A stretch of 64,000 bases of DNA. Source: Microbispora triticiradicis. Its GTDB lineage: Bacteria > Actinomycetota > Actinomycetes > Streptosporangiales > Streptosporangiaceae. The translations under genes and the position numbers were made by a program. Shown here piece by piece: positions 50,901-59,980 of the stretch (positions within the stretch are counted from its first letter, which is position 1; the number at the start of each line of letters is the position of its first letter). The DNA lies in assembly GCA_003260025.2 (NCBI GenBank), contig QFZU02000076.1, positions 1-64,000 on the forward strand, written 5' to 3'. Below the pieces are notes generated by a model that saw only the letters and a program-made list of their open reading frames with translations, was not told the DNA's origin and ran no database searches.

Positions 50901-53503
50901 CCACCGCCCGGAGCGCGTTCGCCCTGCTGCGCGACCTGCTCGACGGCGTCTCCCCGCCTACGGACCGGGAACCGGTGCGGCTCCACCTCGGCGAGTCGCG
51001 GCTCGTGACGCCCCCGCTCGCGCCCGGCCTCCTGGACGACGCCGAGGGGTGGACCCGCTATCCGCCGCTCGGCGGCACCCCCGAACTGCGGGCCGCCTAC
51101 CGGGGCTGGCTGGAGCGCCGTTTCGGCGTGCGGCGGGGGGTGGACGACGAGGCGATCGCGATCGAGCCGACCCCCGGCACCAAACAGGCCGTCGCGGCCA
51201 CCGTCGGCCTCGCCGTCACGTCTACCAGGGCGCGGGCCCGCCGCGACGGCGAGACGCCCTCGGTCGTCATGCCCAACCCCTTCTACCCGACGTACCTCGC
51301 GGGAGCCGAGGCGGCGGGCGCCCGGCCGGAGTTCTTCGCCGGGGGCGACGGCCCGGCCGCCGTCGCGGCGGCCGTGGACGCCGCGCGTTCCCCCGTCGCC
51401 GCCCTGATCGTGTGCAACCCCGGCAACCCGGAGGGGGAGATCCTGCCGGAGGAGGCCCTCGGCGAGATCACGAAGATCGCCGCCACGGCCGGCGCGCTGC
51501 TCGTCGTCGACGAGTGCTACACCGACCTGTCCACCGGCCGCGAGCCCCCGGGCTACCTCTCGCTGGTGGAGCACGGCTCGGTCGCGCCCGGACGGTTCCT
51601 GGTGCTGCACAGCCTGTCGAAGCGGTCCGCGGCGCCGGGGCTGCGCAGCGGCTTCGCCGCGGGCGACCCCGCCACGGTCGCCGCGTACGCCGCCCACAAC
51701 CGGGCCTGCGGAGTCTCCAGCCCGCTGCCCGTCTGCGCGGCCGCCGCCGCGCTGTGGTCCGACGACGCCCACGTGGCGCGGCTGCGGACCGCGCTGGCCC
51801 GCAACTGGGACCTGGCCGACGAGATCCTCGGCGGGCTCCCCGGCTATCGCAGGGCCGAGGCGGGCTTCTTCCTCTGGCTTCCGGTGCCGGACGACGAGGC
51901 GGCGGCCCGGGACCTGTGGCGCGACCAGGGCCTGTCCGTCATGCCGGGCCGCTATCTCGCGGCCGAGGGGCCGTACGGCGTGAACCCGGGGGCCGGGCAC
52001 CTGCGCGTCGCCCTCGTCCACGAGGAGACGGTCATGCGTGCGGCGCTCACCCGGCTGCGCGACGGCCTCGGCCACGGCGGTCTCGCAGGCGACGGTCACG
52101 CGTCCGCCGCCGGTCCCGGCCGCGGTGCGGTGGAGGTGGCGACGCGGCGGGCGGAGGAGGCCGCTCCGCCTTCGCCGGGCGAGTCGTCACCGACGGCGAC
52201 GGCGATCGCGCAGCGGCTGATCAGGTTCCCCACCGTCAACCCCCCGGGCGACGAGGCGGACTGCGTCGGCTGGATCCGCGACCTGCTCGACGCCGCCGGG
52301 CTGGAGACGCGGCTGCTCGCGGCGGACCCGCGCCGCCCGAACCTCGTCGCCCGGCTGCCCGGCCGGGGCGCCGAACCGCCCCTGCTGCTCCAGGCGCACG
52401 CCGACGTCGTCCCGGTGGAGGGGCAGTCCTGGACCCGCCCGCCGTTCGGCGGGGAGATCGTCGACGGCGAGCTGTGGGGGCGCGGGGCCGTCGACATGAA
52501 GGGCCAGCTCGCGATGATGCTGGCGGCGCTGCTGCGCATGCGTGCGGCGGGCGAGGAGCCGCCCGGTGACGTCATCCTGGCCGTCGTCCCCGACGAGGAG
52601 GCCGGGAGCACGGTGGGGGCGCGGTTCCTCGTGGGCCGGCACCCGGAGCTGTTCGCCGGGGTCAGGCACGCGATCGGCGAGGACGGCGGAGCCGAGCTGG
52701 GCCTCGGCGCGTACGCACGCGTCCATCCCGTCGTGGTGGGGGAGAAGCGCACCTGCTGGGTCCGGGCGACCCTGCGCGGGCCGGGCGGGCACGCCTCCCG
52801 GGTGCCGTCCTCTGACGGCGCCGTACGCAAACTCGCCCGGCTGCTCGACGCGATCTCCGACGGCGGCCTCGGCGTCCGGCTCACCCCGGTCGTCGACCAC
52901 ATGCTGGGCGAACTGGCGCGGGCGCTGCCGCCCGAGGCCGGACGCGCCGTCGAGGCGTTCCGGGCCGACCCCGGGAACGCCGCCCTCCTGGCCGGGCTGG
53001 GCGACACGGCCTCCCGCTATCTCCAGTCGCTCGTCCGGCACACCGTCACCGCCACCGTGCTGCGCGGCGGCACGGTGACGAACGTGCACCCCTCCGAGAT
53101 CACGGTCGAACTCGACGGACGGCTGCTCCCCGGCGACTTCTCGACGGAGGACTTCCTCGCCGGGCTGCGCGCCCGGGCCGGCTGCGAGATGGACGTCGAG
53201 ATCCTCGTGGAGGGCGAGAAGAGCCCGCCACCGCGACTCGGCGGCTTCTACGACCGGCTCGCCGGAGTGCTCAGGGACAGGGACCCGGGCGGCGTCCCGG
53301 TCCCAGTGATCACGCCCGCCTCGACCGACGCGCGGGTCTTCCGCGGGCTCGGCATCGAGTGCTACGGCTGGATGCCGCTGCTGCACGGACCCGAGGTCGT
53401 CTACCGCGACCGCCTGCACTGCGCCGACGAGCGCGTCTCGGTGCGGGCACTGGAGTTCGGCGCCGACTGCTTCCACACCCTGCTGAAGGGCCCCTGGAGC
53501 TGA
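50897..53503 (+). CDS. Fusion of a DapC-like aminotransferase and a DapE-like deacylase
   Basis: The 868-residue protein is one continuous frame. Residues 1-390 are a fold-type I aminotransferase: NPFYPTYLAGAEAAG, VCNPGNPEGE, VVDECYTDL and PLP lysine in LHSLSKRSAAPGLRSGF near residue 238. An Ala/Gly/Arg linker (about 392-425) joins an M20 metallopeptidase: QAHADVVPVEG, GRGAVDMKGQLAMM, VVPDEEAGS with catalytic Glu, and a late LLHGPEV His. Together they would transaminate and then deacylate a succinyl-amino-keto-pimelate-like intermediate. No start codon with a ribosome site exists at the junction, so the fusion looks genuine. GTG 50897 overlaps the DapD stop. Confidence 0.9.
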   Translation: MTTARSAFALLRDLLDGVSPPTDREPVRLHLGESRLVTPPLAPGLLDDAEGWTRYPPLGGTPELRAAYRGWLERRFGVRRGVDDEAIAIEPTPGTKQAVAATVGLAVTSTRARARRDGETPSVVMPNPFYPTYLAGAEAAGARPEFFAGGDGPAAVAAAVDAARSPVAALIVCNPGNPEGEILPEEALGEITKIAATAGALLVVDECYTDLSTGREPPGYLSLVEHGSVAPGRFLVLHSLSKRSAAPGLRSGFAAGDPATVAAYAAHNRACGVSSPLPVCAAAAALWSDDAHVARLRTALARNWDLADEILGGLPGYRRAEAGFFLWLPVPDDEAAARDLWRDQGLSVMPGRYLAAEGPYGVNPGAGHLRVALVHEETVMRAALTRLRDGLGHGGLAGDGHASAAGPGRGAVEVATRRAEEAAPPSPGESSPTATAIAQRLIRFPTVNPPGDEADCVGWIRDLLDAAGLETRLLAADPRRPNLVARLPGRGAEPPLLLQAHADVVPVEGQSWTRPPFGGEIVDGELWGRGAVDMKGQLAMMLAALLRMRAAGEEPPGDVILAVVPDEEAGSTVGARFLVGRHPELFAGVRHAIGEDGGAELGLGAYARVHPVVVGEKRTCWVRATLRGPGGHASRVPSSDGAVRKLARLLDAISDGGLGVRLTPVVDHMLGELARALPPEAGRAVEAFRADPGNAALLAGLGDTASRYLQSLVRHTVTATVLRGGTVTNVHPSEITVELDGRLLPGDFSTEDFLAGLRARAGCEMDVEILVEGEKSPPPRLGGFYDRLAGVLRDRDPGGVPVPVITPASTDARVFRGLGIECYGWMPLLHGPEVVYRDRLHCADERVSVRALEFGADCFHTLLKGPWS

Positions 53504-53582
53504 GGGATCCCCCGTCGAAGCCGCGAGATGGGCGAGTGAAAGGCTGGACGGGTCCATCGCCGGCGGAACGGGAGCCATCGTC

Positions 53583-54581
53583 ATGGGGGACACCGGATCG
53601 GGGAGACACGTCCGCGATGTGGACGATCTCGACCAGGCGGCGGCCGTCTTCCAGAGCGTGCGGCCCCGCCTGTTCGGGATCGCGTACCGGATGCTGGGCA
53701 GTTCCACCGAGGCGGAGGACCTGCTGCAGGACGTCTGGATGCGCTGGCAGGCCTACGACCGCGACACCGTGGCCGAACCGGGAGCGTTCCTGGCGACGGT
53801 GACCACCCGCCTCGCCCTCAACGTCCTGCAGTCCGCCCGGGTCCGCCGCGAGACGTACGTCGGTCCGTGGCTCCCCGAACCCGTCGACACCCGCGACGAC
53901 CCCCACCTCGGCGCCGAGCGGGGCGAGGCCCTGGGCTTCGCGGTCCTGCTCCTGCTGGAGCGGCTCACCCCCACCGAACGCGCGGCCTACGTGCTGCGTG
54001 AGGCGTTCGACTACCCCTACCGGCAGATCGCCGAGATCATCGAGACCAGTGAGGCGGCGGTGCGGCAACTGGTCAGCAGGGCCCGCAAGCACCTCGCCTC
54101 CAAGCGCCGGGCGCCGGTGACCAGAGCCGAGCAGCGCAGGCTGCTCGGCGCCTTCGTCACCGCCGCCCGCTCCGGCGACCTCGCCGCGCTGGAGCGGATC
54201 CTCGCCGCGGACGTGGTCAGCTACTCCGACGGCGGCGGCGCGGTCCGCGCCTCCCGCATCCCCGTGGTCGGCGCGATGCGGGTCGCGAAGTACGTCAGGG
54301 CGTTCGCGGACCGCTTCTGGGCCGGGGCCGAGGTGGAGTGGGCCGACGTCAACGGGCAGGCGGCGGCGGTGCTCCGCCGTGACGGCGAGGTGTTCACCGT
54401 GCTCACCGTCAACGCCTCCGACGAGGGCATCGACCAGGTGCTGTGGATGATGAACCCCGCCAAGATCGCCGCAGTCTCCCGCGCGGACGGGCCGGGTCAG
54501 GAGGGGAACTCAACCCCGGCCAGCCGCTCGGAGACGTCCCACAGCCGGGCCGCGTCGGACCCGGGCCGGACCGACCGGTAG
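53583..54581 (+). CDS. ECF41-type sigma factor (SigJ-like) with SnoaL-like C-terminus
   Basis: The 332-residue protein has sigma region 2 ([20 protein letters not shown]), region 4 ([20 protein letters not shown]) and a C-terminal SnoaL/NTF2-like domain of about 110 residues. The ECF41 marks are present: WLPEP between the sigma regions, SDGGGAV in the extension and NPAKI near its end. In this group the fused domain controls activity instead of an anti-sigma factor, and target genes often encode oxidoreductases next door. Here an SDR gene lies convergently and overlaps by 85 bases. About 30 C-terminal residues lie in the overlap and look non-conserved. Confidence 0.9.
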   Translation: MGDTGSGRHVRDVDDLDQAAAVFQSVRPRLFGIAYRMLGSSTEAEDLLQDVWMRWQAYDRDTVAEPGAFLATVTTRLALNVLQSARVRRETYVGPWLPEPVDTRDDPHLGAERGEALGFAVLLLLERLTPTERAAYVLREAFDYPYRQIAEIIETSEAAVRQLVSRARKHLASKRRAPVTRAEQRRLLGAFVTAARSGDLAALERILAADVVSYSDGGGAVRASRIPVVGAMRVAKYVRAFADRFWAGAEVEWADVNGQAAAVLRRDGEVFTVLTVNASDEGIDQVLWMMNPAKIAAVSRADGPGQEGNSTPASRSETSHSRAASDPGRTDR

Positions 54582-55417
54582 AGGGGCAGCTCCGTGGGGC
54601 CGCCCGTGAACTGGCCGATGCCGTCGGGGCCGTACAGCCGACCGCCCTGGGCGTCCGGGCTGGTGGCCGCGTACAGGGCGGGCAGCAGCCCGGCGCCGAC
54701 CGGCTGCACGAACAGACCCAACCGCAGGAGCCGGGTCATGATCCGCTCGTACGGCGCGGAGCGGGCGCGGCCGAGGTTCGGCCCGGACGCGTAGAGGTTG
54801 GTCAGGGTCGTGCCGGGATGGGCGACGTTGCTCACGACGCCCCACCCGCCGGCCCTGCTGCGCCGGTCCAGTTCGAGCCCGAAGAGAAGGTTGGCCAGCT
54901 TCGACTGACCGTACGAGCGGACCGGCGAGTACTTCCGCTCGCTCTGCAGGTCGGCCCAGTCGATCTTCGCCGAGCGGGCGGCGCTGCTGGTCATGGTGGT
55001 GACCCGCGCTCCGCGCAGGCGCAGCAGCGGCAGGAGCCGTGCCACCAGCGCCAGGTGGCCGATGTGGTTGGTGCCGAACTGCAGCTCCAGGCCGTCCGCG
55101 GTGGTGTGCCGGGAGGCGGGAGCCATCACGCCCGCGTTGTTGATCAGGATGTCGATCGGGCGGGCCTCGTGCCGAAGGGCGTCGGCGAGCTTCGCGACCG
55201 ACTCCAGCGAGGCCAGGTCGAGCTCACGAGTGGAGATCACGGCCTCCGGCGCGGCCGCGTGGATCCTCTGGAGCGCGGCGGCGCCCTTGGCGACGTTGCG
55301 GACCGGCAGCACCACCTCGGCCCCGGCCTGGGCCAGGCGTGTGGCCAGGCCGAGACCGAGACCGTCGCTGCCCCCGGTCACCACCGCCAGCTTCCCGCTC
55401 AAGTCGGGTACTTCCAT
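54497..55417 (-). CDS. Short-chain dehydrogenase/reductase
   Basis: The 306-residue enzyme has the cofactor motif [27 protein letters not shown], a serine in TMTSSAARS and the active pair in [14 protein letters not shown] (Y-x3-K). The size and C-terminal [14 protein letters not shown] are typical of the retinol-dehydrogenase-like SDRs of actinomycetes. Cofactor preference, probably NADP from the Arg in PVRNVAKG, is inference. It is transcribed towards and overlaps the ECF41 sigma gene by 85 bp, an arrangement fitting a sigma factor and its target oxidoreductase, though ECF41 targets are usually not convergent. Confidence 0.88.
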   Translation of the reverse strand: MEVPDLSGKLAVVTGGSDGLGLGLATRLAQAGAEVVLPVRNVAKGAAALQRIHAAAPEAVISTRELDLASLESVAKLADALRHEARPIDILINNAGVMAPASRHTTADGLELQFGTNHIGHLALVARLLPLLRLRGARVTTMTSSAARSAKIDWADLQSERKYSPVRSYGQSKLANLLFGLELDRRSRAGGWGVVSNVAHPGTTLTNLYASGPNLGRARSAPYERIMTRLLRLGLFVQPVGAGLLPALYAATSPDAQGGRLYGPDGIGQFTGGPTELPLYRSVRPGSDAARLWDVSERLAGVEFPS

Positions 55418-55794
55418 TGCGAGCCCCCCTGGTCGCCACGAGTTTCCGTTCGCTGAGAAAGGACAGGACGGTCTGCCCGTCTGTGACGCGTGTGTCCGTC
55501 ATCACAGATCGAGAGGCTCCCTCACCTACGGGCCTTGTGCCTTCGGCCGCTGGAGGGGTGCGGCCCGCAGGGCGCGTACGGGGTTTTGCAAAAGGGGGGC
55601 GCGAGAACCGCGTCGCGGCGTGTAATGTCGAGACAGAGGTTGTGTCGAAGTACCAGTATGCGTTGAAACGCTTGCTGAGTAGTGACAGCGGGCGTTGCCG
55701 TACGGAGCCGAGGCTTTCCCGAGGCGGTCGGTCGCAGCAGCCCGAGGGACCACACCCGTGGCCCTCGAGATCGTCTCATGAAGGAGAAAGCAGT
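55418..55794 (+). promoter_or_regulatory. Long 5' leader and promoter region of the cold-shock gene
   Basis: This 377-bp stretch has no convincing ORF. It contains the SDR promoter on the left side. For the cold-shock gene TAATGT (55622-55627) is a candidate -10 box, which would give a leader of about 160 bases before the ATG. Long structured leaders that respond to temperature are known for csp mRNAs. The assignment here rests on position and is tentative. Confidence 0.4.
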
Positions 55795-55998
55795 ATGGCC
55801 CAGGGAACCGTCAAGTGGTTCAACGCCGAGAAGGGCTTCGGCTTCATCGCCCCCGACGACGGCACTCCGGACGTCTTCGTCCACTACTCGGCCATCGACA
55901 GCCGCGGCTACCGCTCGCTCGAGGAGAACCAGCGGGTCGAGTACACCGCCGGCCAGGGCGCCAAGGGCCCGCAGGCCGAGCAGGTCCGCCCGCTCTAA
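55795..55998 (+). CDS. Cold-shock domain protein
   Basis: This 67-residue protein is a full-length CspA-type OB fold: [20 protein letters not shown] carries RNP1 (KGFGFI), [10 protein letters not shown] carries RNP2 (VFVHY), and it ends [20 protein letters not shown]. It binds single-stranded RNA and DNA and acts as an RNA chaperone. GAAGGAG lies nine bases upstream of the ATG. It has a strong hairpin downstream and is monocistronic. Several paralogues are normal in actinomycetes, so the cold dependence of this one is unknown. Confidence 0.97.
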   Translation: MAQGTVKWFNAEKGFGFIAPDDGTPDVFVHYSAIDSRGYRSLEENQRVEYTAGQGAKGPQAEQVRPL

Positions 55999-56062
55999 GC
56001 AGCGCTTCGCACCGCCGATGCCGGGCCCACCGAGGTGAGGCCCGCGCCATCCGACGGCATCC

Positions 56063-56093
56063 GGCCCCGGGCTCCTCACGGAGTCCCGGGGCC
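56063..56093 (+). terminator. Terminator of the cold-shock gene
   Basis: GGCCCCGGG (56063-56071) pairs with CCCGGGGCC (56085-56093), with a further CTC/GAG pairing inside, followed by TTCGTCATT. It lies 65 bases after the stop codon. Confidence 0.7.
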
Positions 56094-56181
56094 TTCGTCA
56101 TTCACAGGGAGCCGCCTCGGAGCCGGTGAAGCGGCACCGTGAGGGCAGGCCCTCGGCGAGGCGGTCCCGTACGATTCGCTG

Positions 56182-56673
56182 GTGATCGAGAAGGACCGGG
56201 CCCGTCGCCGGGCGTGGCCGTGGACGGCGCTGGCGGTGCTCCTCTCAGCGGTGCCGTCCCTGCTGATGGTCATGACCGCGCGCGGCGGCATCGACTACCT
56301 GCCGCTCGTCTCCTTAGCCTGGCGTCTCATCGGAGTCGACGCGCGACACCTGCTCGCGCTCGATCTCCTCGTGGTGGGTGTCCTGCCGCTGCTCGCCCTT
56401 TCGGCGGCCGGATTCTCCTGGCTGCGGTGGCAGGCGGGCATGGTCGGCGCCGCGCTCCTCGGCGTCATGGCGGTGGTCAATCTGGTGGTCTTCGTGGGCG
56501 AATGCCCATGGCCGTTCACCCCTGCGGAGGTCAGCGCGGGCAGTCAGCCTGACTACATCAGCAGCGGCCCCGCAAATCCATGGGCTCCACCGCTGCTCGC
56601 CACCATCGCCTGCGCTGCCGCCGCCTTGGCCTTGTCCGTTGGCTCCCGCCGCGTGCGGACGAGGAGAATGTGA
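56182..56673 (+). CDS. Small four-helix membrane protein of unknown function
   Basis: The 163-residue protein (GTG 56182, weak ribosome site) has four hydrophobic helices (about residues 14-31, 56-76, 84-105 and 135-150). A cysteine-containing external loop, GECPWPFTPAEVSAGSQPDY, lies between helices 3 and 4. No family is recognised. It ends 45 bp before the leaderless ATPase gene, which has its own promoter, so the two need not be linked. Confidence 0.65.
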   Translation: MIEKDRARRRAWPWTALAVLLSAVPSLLMVMTARGGIDYLPLVSLAWRLIGVDARHLLALDLLVVGVLPLLALSAAGFSWLRWQAGMVGAALLGVMAVVNLVVFVGECPWPFTPAEVSAGSQPDYISSGPANPWAPPLLATIACAAAALALSVGSRRVRTRRM

Positions 56674-56675
56674 AG

Positions 56676-56711
56676 TACGGTTGAGTCAACCGTAGTTCGC
56701 TCAAGTACACT
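56676..56711 (+). promoter_or_regulatory. Leaderless promoter with a 19-bp palindrome over the -35 region
   Basis: TACGGTTGA-G-TCAACCGTA (56676-56694) is a perfect inverted repeat. TTGAGT inside it can serve as -35, with TACACT (56706-56711) as -10 at a spacing of 19. The GTG start of the ATPase lies seven bases after the -10 box, so the message is leaderless and a protein bound to the palindrome would block RNA polymerase. Confidence 0.6.
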
Positions 56712-56718
56712 TCGACCT

Positions 56719-58152
56719 GTGCGTAAGCCCCAGCATGTGTTCGACCGGGAGCGAGAGTGGGCGGGCCTGGTCTCGTTCGCTTCGGAAGCGAGCCCGGGAG
56801 CTCGGCTCGGCGTGGTGAGCGGCCGTCGCCGCCAAGGGAAGAGCTATCTCCTGCAGGCCTTGGCGAGCAGCATGGGCGGCATCTACTTCCCCGCGCTCGA
56901 GGTGACCGAGGCGGTGGCACTGCGCCTCTTCGCCGATGAACTGATCAGGTTCACCGGCGCTCCTGTTCCGGCCTTCCGCGACTGGATCGACGCCATCCCC
57001 TACCTCTTCGGCGCGGTACGAGATCGGCCGGTGCCTGTCGTGCTGGACGAGTTTCCGTACCTCGTCAAGGCGTCTCCGGAGCTTCCCTCGATCATCCAGC
57101 GGGAGCTGGGCCCAGGCGGCTCGGGAGCCGGCAGCATGGCCCGGGTACTGCTCTGCGGTTCGGCGATGTCGGTCATGGGCGGGTTGTTGTCCGGTACGGC
57201 TCCGCTTCGCGGGCGCGCGGGACTGGAAATGGTCGTCAGGCCCTTCGACTACCGTCAGGCCGCCCGCTTCTGGGGCATCGACGACCCGCGTCTGGCGGTC
57301 CAGGTCCACGCGGTGGTGGGCGGGACACCGGCCTACCGAAGGGAGTTCGTCCGTGGCGACGTCCCGGCCGGACCGGCGGATTTCGACGACTGGGTGATCA
57401 GATCGGTGCTGAACACCGAGGTCCCGTTGTTCAGGGAGGCCCGCTACCTCCTGGCGGAGGAGACGGAGATCCGCGACCCGTCGCTCTACCACTCCGTCCT
57501 CGCCGCCGTAGCCGACGGCAACACGACGTCAGGGGGGATCGCCGGCTATGTGGGGCGCAAGTCCAACGAGATCGCGCATCCGCTCCGCGTCCTGGAGGAC
57601 AGCCATCTCCTGGTCAAGGAACGCGACCTCTTCCGCCCGAACCGGAGTTACTACCGGGTGGCCGAACCGCTCATCACGTTCTATGAGGCGATCATGGTCA
57701 GGGAGTGGGCACGGCTGGAGCGTGGGGACGCGGCGACGGTGTGGCGGGGCAGCAGGGCACGTTTCCTGTCGCAGGTCGTCGGCCCCCACGTCGAGGTGCT
57801 CTGCCGCGAGTACGCCCTGCATGCCGATGCCGCGGCCGGTGAGGTGGGGAGCGGAGTCCTAACGGATCCGGCCAACCGCACACAGATCGAGATCGATGTC
57901 GCCGTTCTGGCACCCGCGGATCACGGACGCCCACGGCGGGTCCTCTCGCTGGGTGAGGTCAAGTGGGACAGGGTCATGGGAGCCGAGCACGTGGCCCGGC
58001 TCCGCCGTGCGCGCGACCTGCTCACCGCCAAGGGGTACGACACCCGTGACACGGTGCTCACGTGCTACTCGGGCGCGGGATTCACCGCCGAACTCGGCGC
58101 CCGATCAGGGGGGGACGTACGCCTGATCACGCTGGGCGACCTCTACGATTGA
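56719..58152 (+). CDS. AAA ATPase with C-terminal DUF234 nuclease-like domain
   Basis: The 477-residue protein begins VRKPQHVFDREREWAGLVSF. It has a P-loop LGVVSGRRRQGKSYLLQALA, Walker B VPVVLDEFPYLVK, a sensor LLCGSAMSVMGGLLSG and a winged-helix region (YVGRKSNEIAHPLRVLEDSH). The C-terminal DUF234 domain contains TQIEIDVAVLAP and VLSLGEVKWD, spaced as the D and E-x-K of a PD-(D/E)XK-like fold. Archaeal and bacterial relatives are common but their job is unknown; links to defence or DNA handling are suggested by the nuclease-like end. Expression is from the palindromic promoter, so it is probably regulated. Confidence 0.85.
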   Translation: MRKPQHVFDREREWAGLVSFASEASPGARLGVVSGRRRQGKSYLLQALASSMGGIYFPALEVTEAVALRLFADELIRFTGAPVPAFRDWIDAIPYLFGAVRDRPVPVVLDEFPYLVKASPELPSIIQRELGPGGSGAGSMARVLLCGSAMSVMGGLLSGTAPLRGRAGLEMVVRPFDYRQAARFWGIDDPRLAVQVHAVVGGTPAYRREFVRGDVPAGPADFDDWVIRSVLNTEVPLFREARYLLAEETEIRDPSLYHSVLAAVADGNTTSGGIAGYVGRKSNEIAHPLRVLEDSHLLVKERDLFRPNRSYYRVAEPLITFYEAIMVREWARLERGDAATVWRGSRARFLSQVVGPHVEVLCREYALHADAAAGEVGSGVLTDPANRTQIEIDVAVLAPADHGRPRRVLSLGEVKWDRVMGAEHVARLRRARDLLTAKGYDTRDTVLTCYSGAGFTAELGARSGGDVRLITLGDLYD

Positions 58153-58455
58153 TCAGTCGCCTACCCCGTCGCCCGTGGTCCTGGAGCTCACCTTCTGCCC
58201 TCCCCGGAGGCGGCCTTCAACAGGACCTGGCGAGGTCGGCGCCGGCGTGGCGCGCGTGTGAAAGTTTCATCACGAGGCTGTCGCGCATGCTGTGCGGGTC
58301 GGACCGGTAACGCCAGATGAACGCGTCCCTGAAGGCCGAAGCGTCACCGGACCTCTCGATCGGCCTCTTGACGCCACCCGGTGTCCCCTAGTTTGCTCCG
58401 CCATTACCACCACCGACATCGACGCCCGTGGACGCGACCTCTCGTGCCACAGAAA

Positions 58456-58469
58456 ATGTTAGCGCTAAC
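58456..58469. promoter_or_regulatory. LacI-family operator upstream of the GH62 pseudogene
   Basis: TGTTAGCGCTAACA is a perfect 14-bp palindrome with the central CG of LacI/GalR-family operators. It lies 53 bp before the GH62 start, where sugar-responsive repression of a secreted hemicellulase would be expected. No LacI gene is in the window. The rest of the 369-bp interval 58153-58521 holds no gene that I can see. Confidence 0.75.
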
Positions 58470-58521
58470 AGCACTTCGTACGACCCAGGCCTCCGCCTCG
58501 ACCCACCCTCAGGAGTAGACG

Positions 58522-59853
58522 ATGCATTCACCCCCCATCCGTTCGGCCGTCGGCCGGTGGCGTTCCCATGTCACCATGGCGGCGCGTGTGTCCGCCGCAC
58601 TGGCGACGGTGCTGGCCGCGGCGCTGGTCTCGGCGGCGCCCGCGTCGGCGGCGGCGGCGCCGCTGGTGGGCGTCGGGTCGGGCCGGTGCCTCGATGTGGT
58701 GGGCAACACCGACGCGCTGGGAACCGGTCTGCAGATCTACGACTGCAACGGCCAGGCCAACCAGGCGTTCGAGTTCACCTCGTCGGGTGACCTGCGGACG
58801 TTCAACGGCACGCGGTGCGTGGACGCCTACGGTCAGGGCACCGCGAACGGCACCAAGGTGGTCATCTGGTCCTGCAACGGCCAGGCCAACCAGAAGTGGC
58901 GCCTCAACTCCGACGGGACGATCACGGGCGTGCAGTCGGGCCTGTGCCTCGACGTGAGCAACTACGGCACGGCCAACGGGTCCCCCGTCTACCTGTGGAC
59001 CTGCCACGGCGGGACCAACCAGAAGTGGACCACCTCTGGCGGCCCGTCCCAGTCGCCGTCCGCGTCGCCGTCCGCGTCGCCGTCTGTGACGCCGACCGGC
59101 ACGTGCCCGCTTCCGTCGTCGTACCGCTGGACCTCGACGGGCGCGCTGGCGCAGCCGAAGTCCGGCTGGGTGTCGCTCAAGGACTTCACCAACGTCACCT
59201 ACAACGGCAAGCACATCGTGTACGCCACCACGCACGACACCGGGTCGACCTGGGGTTCGATGGCCTTCAGCCCGTTCACGAACTGGTCGGACATGGCCTC
59301 GGCCACCCAGACCAAGATGAACTCCTCCACGGTCGCGCCCACGCTGTTCTACTTCGCCCCCAAGAACATCTGGGTGCTCACCTACCAGTGGGGCGGGACC
59401 GCGTTCTCCTACCGCACCTCCAGCGACCCGACCAACCCCAACGGCTGGGGTGCGACGCAGACCCTGTCCACCGCGAGCATCGGCGGTGGGGGCACCGGCC
59501 CGATCGACCAGACGCTGATCGGTGACGGCCAGAACATGTACCTGTTCTTCGCCGGGGACAACGGCAAGATCTAGGGCCGCTACTTCCGCTCCTTCACGGC
59601 CGACAGCCTGAGCGGGTCGTGGACGCCGAACGCCGCCAGCGAGAGCAACCCGTTCGCCGGCAAGGCCAACAGCGGTGCCACCTGGACCAACGACATCAGC
59701 CACGGTGACCTGGTCCGCAACAACCCCGACCAGACCAAGACGGTCGACCCCTGCAACCTGCAGCTGCTCTACCAGGGCCGCAGCCCCAGCTCCAACGGCG
59801 TCGACTACGGTCTCCTGCCCTACCGCCCGGGCGTCCTGACCCTGCAGCGCTAA
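58522..59853 (+). pseudogene. GH62 arabinofuranosidase with ricin-type CBM13, internally deleted
   Basis: A signal peptide (about residues 1-45), a ricin-B-like CBM13 with three NQxF/NQKW repeats, a Pro/Ser linker and a GH62 domain ([20 protein letters not shown]) are in place. TAG at 59572-59574 then follows NGKI. The same frame continues after the stop as [20 protein letters not shown] to TAA 59853. In intact GH62 proteins some 54 residues lie between these segments, including, as far as I recall, the general-acid Glu. An in-frame deletion therefore removed them, and its junction created the TAG. The product is a truncated CBM plus half a catalytic domain, not an active enzyme. Confidence 0.85.
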
Positions 59854-59907
59854 GGCATGACACAGGTCCCGCCTCCAAGCCCTGACAGGTGAGGGTGGAC
59901 CTGAAAC

Positions 59908-59938
59908 GGGCGGGCTCGGCACAACGCCGAGCCCGCCC
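59908..59938. terminator. Perfect 13-bp hairpin between GH62 and GH15 genes
   Basis: GGGCGGGCTCGGC (59908-59920) and GCCGAGCCCGCCC (59926-59938) pair around ACAAC. It lies between convergent genes and could stop transcription from both sides. Confidence 0.75.
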
Positions 59939-59980
59939 TAGTCATGTACAGCCCCCAGATCATCCTGCCGCCGGGCGGTG

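Noticed and set aside
55526..55753. Short antisense ORFs in the leader of the cold-shock gene
   Set aside because: They lack ribosome sites and domain features and fall in a region better explained as promoter and long 5' leader.
59572..59574. Stop-codon readthrough or special amino-acid insertion at the TAG in GH62
   Set aside because: Residues expected on both sides are not contiguous in GH62; a deletion explains the stop without recoding.
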